From NCBI GenBank assembly GCA_022113835.1, contig JAILWY010000001.1, positions 16,484,501 through 16,548,500 on the forward strand: a stretch of 64,000 nt of DNA, read 5' to 3'. The position numbers and the translations under genes are program-made. The DNA is from Atopsyche davidsoni. Its lineage: Eukaryota > Arthropoda > Insecta > Trichoptera > Hydrobiosidae. Under the pieces are notes generated by a model that searched no databases, was not told where the DNA came from, and saw nothing but the letters and a program-made list of their open reading frames with translations. How positions within the stretch are numbered: position 1 is the first letter of the stretch; every line of letters starts with the position of its first letter. Shown here piece after piece: positions 27,301 through 38,860 of this stretch.

Positions 27301-28892
27301 AAAAAAAATCAGGTGTTTTATTTCCTAAATAATCATTGCACAATGAACCTGTATGGGTGGATAATAACAAAAAATATATATAATTCTCACACTTTTTTTC
27401 AAGACTGTAGTGCAGCTGTAGCATGTTCAAATCGTTGTTATATCGTGTTTGTTGGCAAAAGTGATAATATTATTCTATAATACATGTTATACTGTAAAAA
27501 ATAATGTTTTAAACATATACAAGTTTTTTTATATTCTTATGAAATACTGAAATCACATAAATCATTTAGATATCATTTTTTAGTATAAAATCTCACAAAA
27601 CCTATATGACCAAAAACACACAATGATGATATTTTTGTGCTTATACAAATTTCAAAACTATAATTATTATAAATGTATTTTGATATATATTCGTGAATAC
27701 AATCTAATGCACTATTTTTTTTGATATCCAATATCAGCATTCCAACAAAACCAATTTGCAGACCAGCGCTGCCAAAACTTTTTTACGGCGTCGTTAAAGA
27801 TAATTAATTTATATTTTATTATTCATAAATGGGCTAAAGTTTCATTTCGCGAATATTCCAGCAGAAAACGACTTTGTTTACAATTTGTTTATCTCGGTTA
27901 TTTGAGACTGGGGTGTTGTTTTTTTCTTTAATTTTACATATTCAAAAAAATAAACTCCGGTACCTACTCCGGGACCATCCCGAGTCACACCTGTTTGTAA
28001 AAATTAATTAGGCCGGCGGTCTTTGGATTAAAAAATCTCATTAGGAATTTTAAGGCAGCTGCTCCTTCGCTGGACAAACACTAATTTAAGTTTCTTCTTG
28101 TAGTCGACTTTCTTTATTAAACCCTTCTGTTTTGTTTCGTGAAATAAAATTCACCCTCTGCAATTTACAGCCCTTTTCCTTATTTTCATAACACAGTAAT
28201 TACGCAGATATACTGTAAAACACAAAAAAAAACACTTTATTAACAATTTATATTATTCCATATTTTACCATCAAATAAGCCGTATAGTAAAGAAGTGAAT
28301 CGATACAATACGTATGAGTAAATAATTTTGATTTTTAAAATCATATAAACAAGTATAAGTGAAAAACATGATCAAATGGGTATATGATACAATATGGAGC
28401 ATTACAAAAAAATTAGTCTGTTGTGGATATTTATTATAAAGTGCATTTATTTGAGAAAAAAAAACCTACTTATTAATTTCGTATTTTTTTACTAGTAAAT
28501 ATAACTGCACCAGTAAATCTTGTTTACTGATGTTTTAAATTTGACTTTTGCAAGACTCGACTGGTTCTTTCGCTCGGCAATTGCAGAAACAATCTTGATA
28601 ATGAGGGTGTAATCACTTTTAAAGTTGCGCAACGAGTTTATTAGCTGCACTTTGACTTGAGTCGAGTTTAAATGCACTTAAGCTTCCTCCGAGATAACAA
28701 CAAACCTGTAAATTGTGTTATCACCCTACGCGGAGATAAGCCTCGAACGAAAGTTTTGGAATGCGTAACTACTCGAAAAACTCTGTAATGAAATAAACGA
28801 GAGACTTTGCGTCGTGATGCCTGCGAAGAAATACGAAATGGCAATTTATCCTTGAATATTTTTATATTAACGATATTAATAAACCGAAGCTC

Positions 28893-28940
28893 GCTTGTCT
28901 GCACCGTGAGATCTTCGGTTCAAATCTGAGCGAAGCAATA
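28893..28940 (+). pseudogene. tRNA-like B-box remnant
   Basis: TGCACCGTGAGATCTTC leads into GGTTCAAATCT (28917-28927). The arrangement (GCACCG, variable region, B box) parallels the tRNA-like core of the 400-bp unit, but the first half is not recognisable. Confidence 0.25.
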
Positions 28941-31900
28941 ATTATTTAAATATTATTTGCCTGCAATATTAAAACTATAGAAAACTCTGCTATTTTGCAG
29001 ATTTTCCTCTTTATTTCAACAAAACAAATACTATTGTAGAAAATTTTCATAGCAGAAAAAAGCTATTTGTCAGGCTTAGCGTAACAAACCGTACAATTGA
29101 CGATAGCGTTCGTGGGTGTTTTATCACGTTAAGGTTTTTTTTATTTATTCCTTAAAAAAATCTCCAGGACACAAGCCGAAACGTTAAAGTCTGACAAAAC
29201 CCAAAAAAAATAAACAGAAATTTAGTATTAAACCAATAATCTTGGTTTTATAATATTCATTATAAGATTTCAATGCTAGATTTTTCTTGAAATAGGCTAT
29301 TAAAAGAATACAAAAGTAGAAGATGTATAATTCAGACAAAATTGTCGGCATAATTACCCGCCTGAATGAAAAAATCTCAACTTATGTCTGCATTCGTTCT
29401 GTAACAACAAACTCATATTAAATTAGAATATATTTATTGATTTTTTTATCATTTTTAATGAAGTGAAAAGATATTTTGTAGGGACATATTTTTCATTTAT
29501 ACATTTAAATTGAAAAATATCTATGAAAGGATCTTTTTAACATTTTTTTTCAGTAGTTATGTTTTTTTCTTTTCATTTTCATTATTACTTTAAGCTAAAT
29601 TTTTATATGAACATAATGTATATTAATATTCAAACCCAATTCCATTACAGTGGCCGGAACGACCGACTGCCTGTCAGATAAATTATTCACGATTTGTTCG
29701 ACAGCATTTTCAGTTCGGGTGACGACCCTATATTGTGATAACTACTTACTAGGTGGAAGGGACTCCAACCCCAGGGCATGCCTCGCGAGCTGGAATTTCA
29801 ATCACTAAAGAATTTAGCATACTGCCTCTTTGACGCACTCCGCTCTCCTGCCTTAATACACGAATCATCATCCACAATATATCAAAATTAATACTACCCT
29901 TCAAATTTTAATTCTACTGAAATTATAACGGAACCGTTATTTATTTAAATATATTTATCTATCAGCTTACATTTTTGATACTTATTAAATATTGATTTTA
30001 CTAACAAAAAAGTTTAGAAAACAATTGCTGTCTTTAATAATTAAAAATGAAAAATCACATTGACAGACAATAAAATACTGTATAGCAAACAACGAGCGAT
30101 CGTCCATTTATTACATGTTTTCTACTTGTGGAAAATATCAAACTATTTGAAAAATCATCGTCACGTCTCAAATTATTTTTTTTCAAAACTTAATTTAATT
30201 TTCATTTAATGAATAGCTTCTCTTTCAATATTTAGATAGGTGATTTAGTTTTACAGTTTTCATTTGGTCGACCCATACCTCCAATTAATGACCTAATTGA
30301 ATTTGCTATTGTAATTAATTAATTCAATAAACAAGTTTCATGTTTATAGGAAGGAATCCCTGTTATTTATAATAAAAACAAAAACATTTGAATTGTTCAA
30401 CAAATGAGTTTTTGAAATATAATATCGTTCCATATAATAATATTATTTATAAACTTTGTATTCAAAATTAAAGGTTGTGATTTATTAATTAAAAATGAAA
30501 ATTTCCATAATTTATAATGTCATCCTACACTTCGAGCTCTTTTCATCAAAGACAACAGTTATTACGTATTGCTAATTATCATTTTAAGTCAAAAAATGTA
30601 AACCCTATTAAAATAATAAACGATAACGGGATATCTGTTTGATATCAGAACAAATTCTAACCTATCCCGTGCCTGTACACTCGTGGTTGCTATGTAGGCC
30701 AAACACGCATTCTCTCCTACCGCTAAAGTCTCCGTGGATAAAACACGTGTGTCTTTTCTGCGGCTTGTCTCCTCTATTTTCTTTGTTTCCTTTACTTTGC
30801 CTTTCTTTTAAGTGAAATACCAAAGGGGTGGGTCACCATTTAAAACTTAACCAATTGCTATGAAACTTTATTTTATGTTTTCCTTATTTTTACAATTTAA
30901 AAAACGCGCGTAGACTTGACCCAAGGTCACGTTCATAGGTATCCACGAGCAGCCCATATTTTCCTAAACATTAAAACCAAATAAATAGACTTCAGAACAA
31001 AACAGGATTGGCTTCGTCGGAAAGTTCTCGTCAAATGTAAATTGTCCCGTCGTTGCTTTAATAAAACCATGCCACGTTGTTTAACTATCCTCTCACGTGC
31101 AAAACGTTTGAATTCGACAAAAAGGCGCAATGATACTTAATTGTATAATTTTATATTTTCAATAATAGATATGTTCAATTTAATTGTTTCCTCGCAGGTA
31201 GTTGAGAGTATACCTGTATAATTAAAGGAGGCTCGAACTGAGTATTATTCATTCCGCGGGTCAAACAAGTACTTAATATACAAAGCACGTTATGGTGCCG
31301 GGGTATTTAACTGAAGGGGTCATTTTAAACAATGATTTATTTATATAATGTTGTGTATAATGATACGACAAGGGAAGTATAACAAACACTTTCAAGAAAC
31401 TGAATTTGAATTAATTTAACGGGATTCTCTTTGATACTTAAATTTGAATAATTAGCGAGTTATAACTTCCACTGCCCGTATTTTGAAAGATAATTTATTA
31501 ATCGCCCGTACTGTTTTTAATAAATTTTCAATTAATGAGAGAGATTTCATAAGTTAATGAATTTTTATCAAGATTATGCTCGTGTAAGTTTTAGTGCTTA
31601 TCATCTTTCTATGTGTTTCATGTGAAAAAGGGAAACTCAATATTTTGGATGCATTCATTTAATATAGTCATGGAAACTATGTAATATCTACGATGAATGC
31701 ATAGGGAAATTCAGTTTGATAAAAAGTCATATATTTTTTAAATAATTTTGGTTATATCATCTGTTTATTACTTTGAAGGTTTTATAGCCCACAGGTTCCT
31801 TAAATGAACACAAGTTGGATTTCCCACACTCTCGGCGGACTTGGTGACATCTTAAATCAAACGCTATTTGCAGAATCAGAGAGTATTATTAGAGATAAAA

Positions 31901-32857
31901 AAATAAATAAATGTAAGCACCTTTTATTCTCCAAAGATTTTTCTTATTTCAAAGTTTGACTGAATATTTCAATAATCAAAGTTTATATTTAGGTTATTTA
32001 AACCTTTTATCGTAGGATATCAGGGACAGCCTTACACTAAACTTTTTTTCGAATTCAGTATTAAAAGTAGCCAATTTTTTTATCACCTTTGGCATTTAGT
32101 TCTATTTATATTTATTAAATAGATAGAGACAAATATAAAACATCTAAAAGTAATTTCACTTTGTATTACTTCTGATGTTAATGTTGAAACGGGTTGGTGG
32201 ATGGCCCTGGGCACAGTGCGTATGACCAGTAAAAGGAACTTCGTCCGTGTATGGGAAATTAACCATTGTTTTGAAAGGGCTTTGTTTCGCTTGACATGCT
32301 CTTGAAGTTAACATTATGTGAGTTTCACTATTGAAAACTAACATTAATTTTATCTCATAAAATTTTTACACCAAACCTACAAAGACTATTTATACTATTG
32401 ACCAATTTGTTGGGAAAAAAACCGAAAATATTGTACTTATAAGCAAATACAACAAATTATTATTACAATAGCATTAATGCAAGATTGATGTTTATTAAAT
32501 TATAACAGTTGCTCTGTTATTAATATGGTTAGTTTCAATGCTCAATAAAATGTGAAAAAGTGGTTCATGAATACAATATTATTTTGTTTATTTAAATATA
32601 CAATTGGATATGCATCGCCCATTTGGGCAATGCTTTTTTAAATATAAGATTGATTTTATAGAAATATACAATCTAATGAATATTTTACCTTACTAGGCTG
32701 GTAGCAAAGCTTAAAACCCTTGTAAAGGTCTGTTTTAATTAGTGCGACCGCATCATTACATAGAAGATCGACTTTATATATAATAATATATAAATTCGAA
32801 TAAATGTATGCCATGAAATAGAAAAAAATATTAGTATATATATATAAACAATATATC

Positions 32858-33062
32858 GGGTGCCCCAAATTTAACGTAAGATTTGAATTTGTCGCCATTT
32901 TTGCAGTAAAGTTTTGGGAACACTTAAAAAAAACAATTTGAGAGCTGACAGTTTAGGGTTACCCTCTGTATTGACTTTATGATTTATTTAAAAAATAACA
33001 ATCAAAAGACTAAAAACTGCGTTTTCTATTTAATTCAAATCTTGCGTTAATTTTGGGACACC
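32858..33062. mobile_element. MITE with 31-bp terminal inverted repeats
   Basis: GGTGCCCCAAATTTAACG and following bases at 32859-32889 match the reverse complement of 33032-33062 (TTGCGTTAATTTTGGGACACC region) at 28 of 31 positions. The interior of about 140 bp has no open frame of note. TA-rich flanks on both sides (ATATAT and TATATA) fit insertion at TA, but the exact target duplication is unclear. It is a non-autonomous DNA transposon, and the superfamily is not assigned. Confidence 0.75.
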
Positions 33063-36000
33063 TTTATATATTAATGTATACTTTTGTTTCTTTAGGTTAA
33101 TGGAAAACTTAGCATATAGCCTACATTTATTTACTTCCAAAAAGTGTTCTCCAGCGACTTCGACGCAGTCATTCTCCGGCCATTCCCACAAGCGTCTGTG
33201 GGACATTTGCTGGAGCGCGTCGTTAAGTCCCAGAGTTGAGAGCGACCACGGAGAGAGAGGAGATCGTAAACGCTTCGGCGGGGCGATTGACATATTTTCT
33301 CTCTGGCGAACGAGTCCATTCTCATGCAGTTCGTCTTCGACCAGGGTCCGGGAAAGGTGGTCAGGCCTTCTTTATTGACCTCTAAACCGAGTATAAATCG
33401 CGTCAGAAACGAAATAAGACCACTGTCGCAGACACAACTGCTCGCTTTGGCCACTGTTTGACGTGGGTTTAGTGGCCCACGGGCGAAAATTAATTTCGCC
33501 ATGTATTGTTTGTCTTATTACAAGATAGAAACAAACTCGTTATCTGATGATTTTTAATTATTAAGATATGCACGCCTAGTAATGAAGCTTTTCGCCAATA
33601 ATAAAACTTTAATACAGTATCAGTATAAAAGAGTATGATTATATAATGTTATTTATTTCCAGTAACTTAAAATGATAAATCAAACACACAGTATTATTTT
33701 AAATATATAACTTTTACAATAAACTTAATTTTTTTTCAGAATAATAAATTCATTTTATTTTTAATTTCATCTAAAAACGATTAAGAAGCATTTACTATTC
33801 TAGCAAACCATTTGTGTAGTTCTTTGCATAAAAAATACACTTGTAAAACTGAAAAAAATCACTAAAGGCTCCAGTTTGAAAATTGAAATGTAGATTTAAC
33901 CGAAGTGTCTGTGAGTGGGTCACTCGCCTCGGTCCGGTGACTTTGTTAATCAGCGTTAAGGGTAGGAGGGGTCCGGGATGAATAAAGAGGCGTGGCGCAC
34001 CTCAGCCACACGCGGGCGCATCCAGAGGCGGCTCAGCTCGTGCCTGGCAGCCATATTAATACTTCAGATTCAAACTACTCGCGGAGTCCTAATTTATTTG
34101 GTCACTTTCTGTGTTTTTTGGTGAATAGAACTTTTGACTTTCATATCGATGAAATTCTATCTTATCTTTACATTTTGTCTTTACTCAAGAATGGAGGATT
34201 TTAATCTTTTCGTTTTAAAATTTTACTAGTCATTTAGTGTAGTCAGAAAGTATTTTGTATCGTGTTTTCAGCAACAAAGTTTAAATTTGAGCTATTTTGC
34301 TTCTCGCTGACGAGCTTGCGTTTAATGACTAATTAAATTCTTGAGTAATAACTTCTATCAGGCTACATTGGAAGTAAATATAACCTGAATTACAGTGAAA
34401 GTTCTTGTTTTTAATATCGTAAAAAAGTAAAATGCGAAACGCCGAGATATTTCCATTAATTCTCAATTACAATGCAGCGGGATGAAGGTCCTTGCCTAGG
34501 GCGGAGCCGACTGTTATCCGAGACATCCCCAGCGCAGCTGATAAAGTATACCAACTTTGCCAAATATATTTATACATGCGACTTCAGCCGGCGCTTTCAA
34601 CTTTTCCTGGACGGACGCGAGTAGGGACGAAGTTTGTCAGGAAAAAATTCCCAAAGTGTATCAAGATTGCGGCCGCCACTACGCCGGGCGGTGCCGAATC
34701 TGTTTGCATAGAGCTCACGATATTTTTTATAGAAAAACAAAGTTTTCATATAGCAAAAAAGATTCGTATGTTTTGATTACCAATTTTTTGCCAGAAAATA
34801 AATTTGTTCTCGAATTTCTAAGTAATACTAGAATTATCTTATTTATTCGGAAAAAAAACTATAATCTCAAGAGTTTTAAAGAAACTAACCAATGATGCCT
34901 AAAGTAGACCAACTGAAAAAAGTATTTTATAAAAAGAAGAAAACTACTTGCAGACTTTATTAATATTCATACAATAATGTGAGAAAAAAAACTACGATCG
35001 TTAATTAAAAATTTCAACGCCTGTCTGAAAACCGGTGAGGCCAATTTAATTGAAAATTCTTTAACATAGTTTGATCTTCAAAAATAGTTATTCCAACAGT
35101 ATTACCGCGGGCGGGGCGGCCGTGCTCCCGGCCGAGGAGGCGATGTGTAACTTGGGAGTTCTTGTTGGTTGCTTTAATAATGTTGTTAGCTCGGGCGCGG
35201 TTTGAGCACTCGGCTAAGTTTCGTCTTTAACTACTTCTGCGCCTTCTAAATTTATACACTCCCTCCGCACATCCCCCACTTTGTCAAGTTTTTTGCTCGC
35301 CCGACTGCCGTAATGCACTTTACGAGGCGCGACCCCGGCTTATTCATTTGCGATCTTTGCCACTTTGCTTTGGCGTCTAAGTAAAATGCTCTTTGCTTTG
35401 ATTTTCTTGATTTTTTAAGCTGCACTTGCCTTGTGAAAATAAATGGAAATTTTTAAAACTTAAAATCATACCACAAAATATGTATATCTAGTATACCAGT
35501 AGCAATAATATAATTTATCTTTTTTTAAAAATTAAAAATAATTACAAAAAACCACGAGAAAATAAATAAACACATGTGTTTAGATAATATAACCGTTTGT
35601 ATCGCTTGCTTGGGATGTATAAATTTTTTAAAACGTCAAAATATTATTAAATACTACTATCAAGTTAATTTACCTTCAGCTCTGTATCTACAAATATTAA
35701 ATAAGCCTTACCGCAAGTATACTATTCGATTACTTAAACATCAAAATACTTTTTGAGTTTTTAAACATTATATACAAATTTATTTACACATGAAGAGAAA
35801 GACCATAAAAACATTTCTTCTTATATGCGTTTTAAATTACAAATATATATATATATATATACATATTTAGTTAACCTGAATGTTAACTTTTGGTCGAAAA
35901 GGCCCTGTTTGATTTCCTATCCTGATGGGTTAATCTCAAGCAGTGTTATTGGGCTCATGAGCTTTTCACAATTAATTTGTATTGAAATGGCGTTATAAAA

Positions 36001-36358
36001 ATCGTTAATTTTTGGTTGAAATGGTTGCTCACAATTTTTAAAAAAATTAATTATTGTTTTTTTATGACCAGCAAAACAATTACCAATTTCTTTTCTAATA
36101 AAATGTACGTCAATAAACAACATAAATATAAAATAAATAAAAAAATTTCAAGATTAATGTTTCACCGGAAACCTTAGCACCATTTGAATAACGAATACGC
36201 TGTGGGGTTTTCTTATCAAAATGATAAATATTAAAATGTTTACATTTACACGGAAAAGAAAAACAGCCTATCAACAGGCAATTATCAAATCATAAAACCC
36301 ATTATACTTCGCAGAGCCCATAAAAACTCAGGCTTTTTACGGCACTGACCTGAGAAAG
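33063..36358. other. Non-coding, the densest cluster of GC-richer islands
   Basis: Islands at about 33120-33500, 33900-34080, 34480-34720 and 35020-35400. The first carries overlapping open frames on both strands (92 and 123 codons), which is the pattern of GC-rich non-coding DNA rather than of a gene. Candidate regulatory modules. Confidence 0.4.
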
Positions 36359-36370
36359 ATAAATGAGGGC
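36359..36370. repeat. Left copy of the 12-bp direct repeat flanking the array
   Basis: ATAAATGAGGGC stands immediately before the first base of the array and recurs at its far end. This is the pattern expected of a target-site duplication made when an element inserted here. Confidence 0.6.
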
Positions 36371-38860
36371 TTTTTATATTAAATTGGATTAATGTTAATC
36401 AGGATGCGTATTTATTTACCCATGCAGGTATTAGTATGTTTATGTGATTAAGCATATTTTTTCACACATTGAAAACGATTAAAGAAAACTCTCAGAAAAT
36501 ATCATCGTGACTTGTGAGGGATTCGAACCCACATCCCCAAGCTTTCATGGCCGGTGCATTTATCCAACTATGCTAACGAGCCACTGCAATTTAGTGAGAA
36601 TTTTTAATAATCATAATCTACATATGAACCAATATGCCCAGGCTAATCAATATTTAATGATTTGCAAACACTGGACTTAATTAAAGTAACAAGTGAAGCA
36701 TTTTTATATCCAAATATGGTTATTATTATTTTTAAAATCTATTGATGTTTAGCCGAGACGCGCACCATTCTATTTATATTAAATTGGATTAATGTTAATC
36801 AGGATGCGTATTTATTTACCCATGCAGGTATTAGTATGTTTATGTGATTAAGCATATTTTTTCACACATTGAAAACGATTAAAGAAAACTCTCAGAAAAT
36901 ATCATCGTGACTTGTGAGGGATTCGAACCCACATCCCCAAGCTTTCATGGCCGGTGCATTTATCCAACTATGCTAACGAGCCACTGCAATTTAGTGAGAA
37001 TTTTTAATAATCATAATCTACATATGAACCAATATGCCCAGGCTAATCAATATTTAATGATTTGCAAACACTGGACTTAATTAAAGTAACAAGTGAAGCA
37101 TTTTTATATCCAAATATGGTTATTATTATTTTTAAAATCTATTGATGTTTAGCCGAGACGCGCACCATTCTATTTATATTAAATTGGATTAATGTTAATC
37201 AGGATGCGTATTTATTTACCCATGCAGGTATTAGTATGTTTATGTGATTAAGCATATTTTTTCACACATTGAAAACGATTAAAGAAAACTCTCAGAAAAT
37301 ATCATCGTGACTTGTGAGGGATTCGAACCCACATCCCCAAGCTTTCATGGCCGGTGCATTTATCCAACTATGCTAACGAGCCACTGCAATTTAGTGAGAA
37401 TTTTTAATAATCATAATCTACATATGAACCAATATGCCCAGGCTAATCAATATTTAATGATTTGCAAACACTGGACTTAATTAAAGTAACAAGTGAAGCA
37501 TTTTTATATCCAAATATGGTTATTATTATTTTTAAAATCTATTGATGTTTAGCCGAGACGCGCACCATTCTATTTATATTAAATTGGATTAATGTTAATC
37601 AGGATGCGTATTTATTTACCCATGCAGGTATTAGTATGTTTATGTGATTAAGCATATTTTTTCACACATTGAAAACGATTAAAGAAAACTCTCAGAAAAT
37701 ATCATCGTGACTTGTGAGGGATTCGAACCCACATCCCCAAGCTTTCATGGCCGGTGCATTTATCCAACTATGCTAACGAGCCACTGCAATTTAGTGAGAA
37801 TTTTTAATAATCATAATCTACATATGAACCAATATGCCCAGGCTAATCAATATTTAATGATTTGCAAACACTGGACTTAATTAAAGTAACAAGTGAAGCA
37901 TTTTTATATCCAAATATGGTTATTATTATTTTTAAAATCTATTGATGTTTAGCCGAGACGCGCACCATTCTATTTATATTAAATTGGATTAATGTTAATC
38001 AGGATGCGTATTTATTTACCCATGCAGGTATTAGTATGTTTATGTGATTAAGCATATTTTTTCACACATTGAAAACGATTAAAGAAAACTCTCAGAAAAT
38101 ATCATCGTGACTTGTGAGGGATTCGAACCCACATCCCCAAGCTTTCATGGCCGGTGCATTTATCCAACTATGCTAACGAGCCACTGCAATTTAGTGAGAA
38201 TTTTTAATAATCATAATCTACATATGAACCAATATGCCCAGGCTAATCAATATTTAATGATTTGCAAACACTGGACTTAATTAAAGTAACAAGTGAAGCA
38301 TTTTTATATCCAAATATGGTTATTATTATTTTTAAAATCTATTGATGTTTAGCCGAGACGCGCACCATTCTATTTATATTAAATTGGATTAATGTTAATC
38401 AGGATGCGTATTTATTTACCCATGCAGGTATTAGTATGTTTATGTGATTAAGCATATTTTTTCACACATTGAAAACGATTAAAGAAAACTCTCAGAAAAT
38501 ATCATCGTGACTTGTGAGGGATTCGAACCCACATCCCCAAGCTTTCATGGCCGGTGCATTTATCCAACTATGCTAACGAGCCACTGCAATTTAGTGAGAA
38601 TTTTTAATAATCATAATCTACATATGAACCAATATGCCCAGGCTAATCAATATTTAATGATTTGCAAACACTGGACTTAATTAAAGTAACAAGTGAAGCA
38701 TTTTTATATCCAAATATGGTTATTATTATTTTTAAAAACTATTGATGTTTAGCCGAGACGCGCACCATTCTATTTATATTAAATTGGATTAATGTTAATC
38801 AGGATGCGTATTTATTTACCCATGCAGGTATTAGTATGTTTATGTGATTAAGCATATTTG
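36371..38860 (+). repeat. Tandem array of a 400-bp unit, left arm (six full units plus 80 bases)
   Basis: The block AAATTGGATTAATG recurs at 36381, 36781, 37181, 37581, 37981, 38381 and 38781, so the period is exactly 400. Units look identical except for one base I could find (38738, A for T). Each unit has, in order: an AT-rich head with GATGCGTATTTA; a CTCTCAGAAAATATCATC block; a minus-strand tRNA-like core with A and B boxes; a GTGAGAATTTTTAATAATC block; a tail with CAATATGCCCAGGC; and a GC-richer AGCCGAGACGCGCACC end. The arm stops 80 bases into the seventh unit, where the orientation flips. No protein-coding capacity is visible. Confidence 0.97.
36509..36582 (-). pseudogene. tRNA-like core, left-arm orientation (six copies)
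   Basis: Further identical copies lie at 36909-36982, 37309-37382, 37709-37782, 38109-38182 and 38509-38582. The 74-nt core has a canonical A box (TAGCATAGTTGG) and B box (GGTTCGAATCC), a perfect 4-bp D stem (GCAT/ATGC) and a 7-bp acceptor with one mismatch and one wobble. Features that argue against a working tRNA are a T:T mismatch in the T stem, a mismatch in the anticodon stem and A instead of U at position 33. The boxes could still serve as an internal RNA polymerase III promoter, as in tRNA-derived SINEs. Confidence 0.8.

Larger units (their letters stand above)
19376..32857. other. Long non-coding desert with spaced GC-richer islands
   Basis: Islands near 19600-19720, 21120-21450, 22070-22130, 23630-23760, 24480-24830, 25730-26030, 28540-28920, 29640-29850 and 30660-30790. 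At about 22610-22800 a segment ending ATTTTATCAGCACTAT is imperfectly repeated twice about 110 bases apart. No coding exon is recognised. Confidence 0.45.

Noticed and set aside
33131..33502. 123-codon open frame on the minus strand
   Set aside because: No recognisable domain and a competing open frame on the other strand; typical of GC-richer non-coding sequence in a genome with introns.
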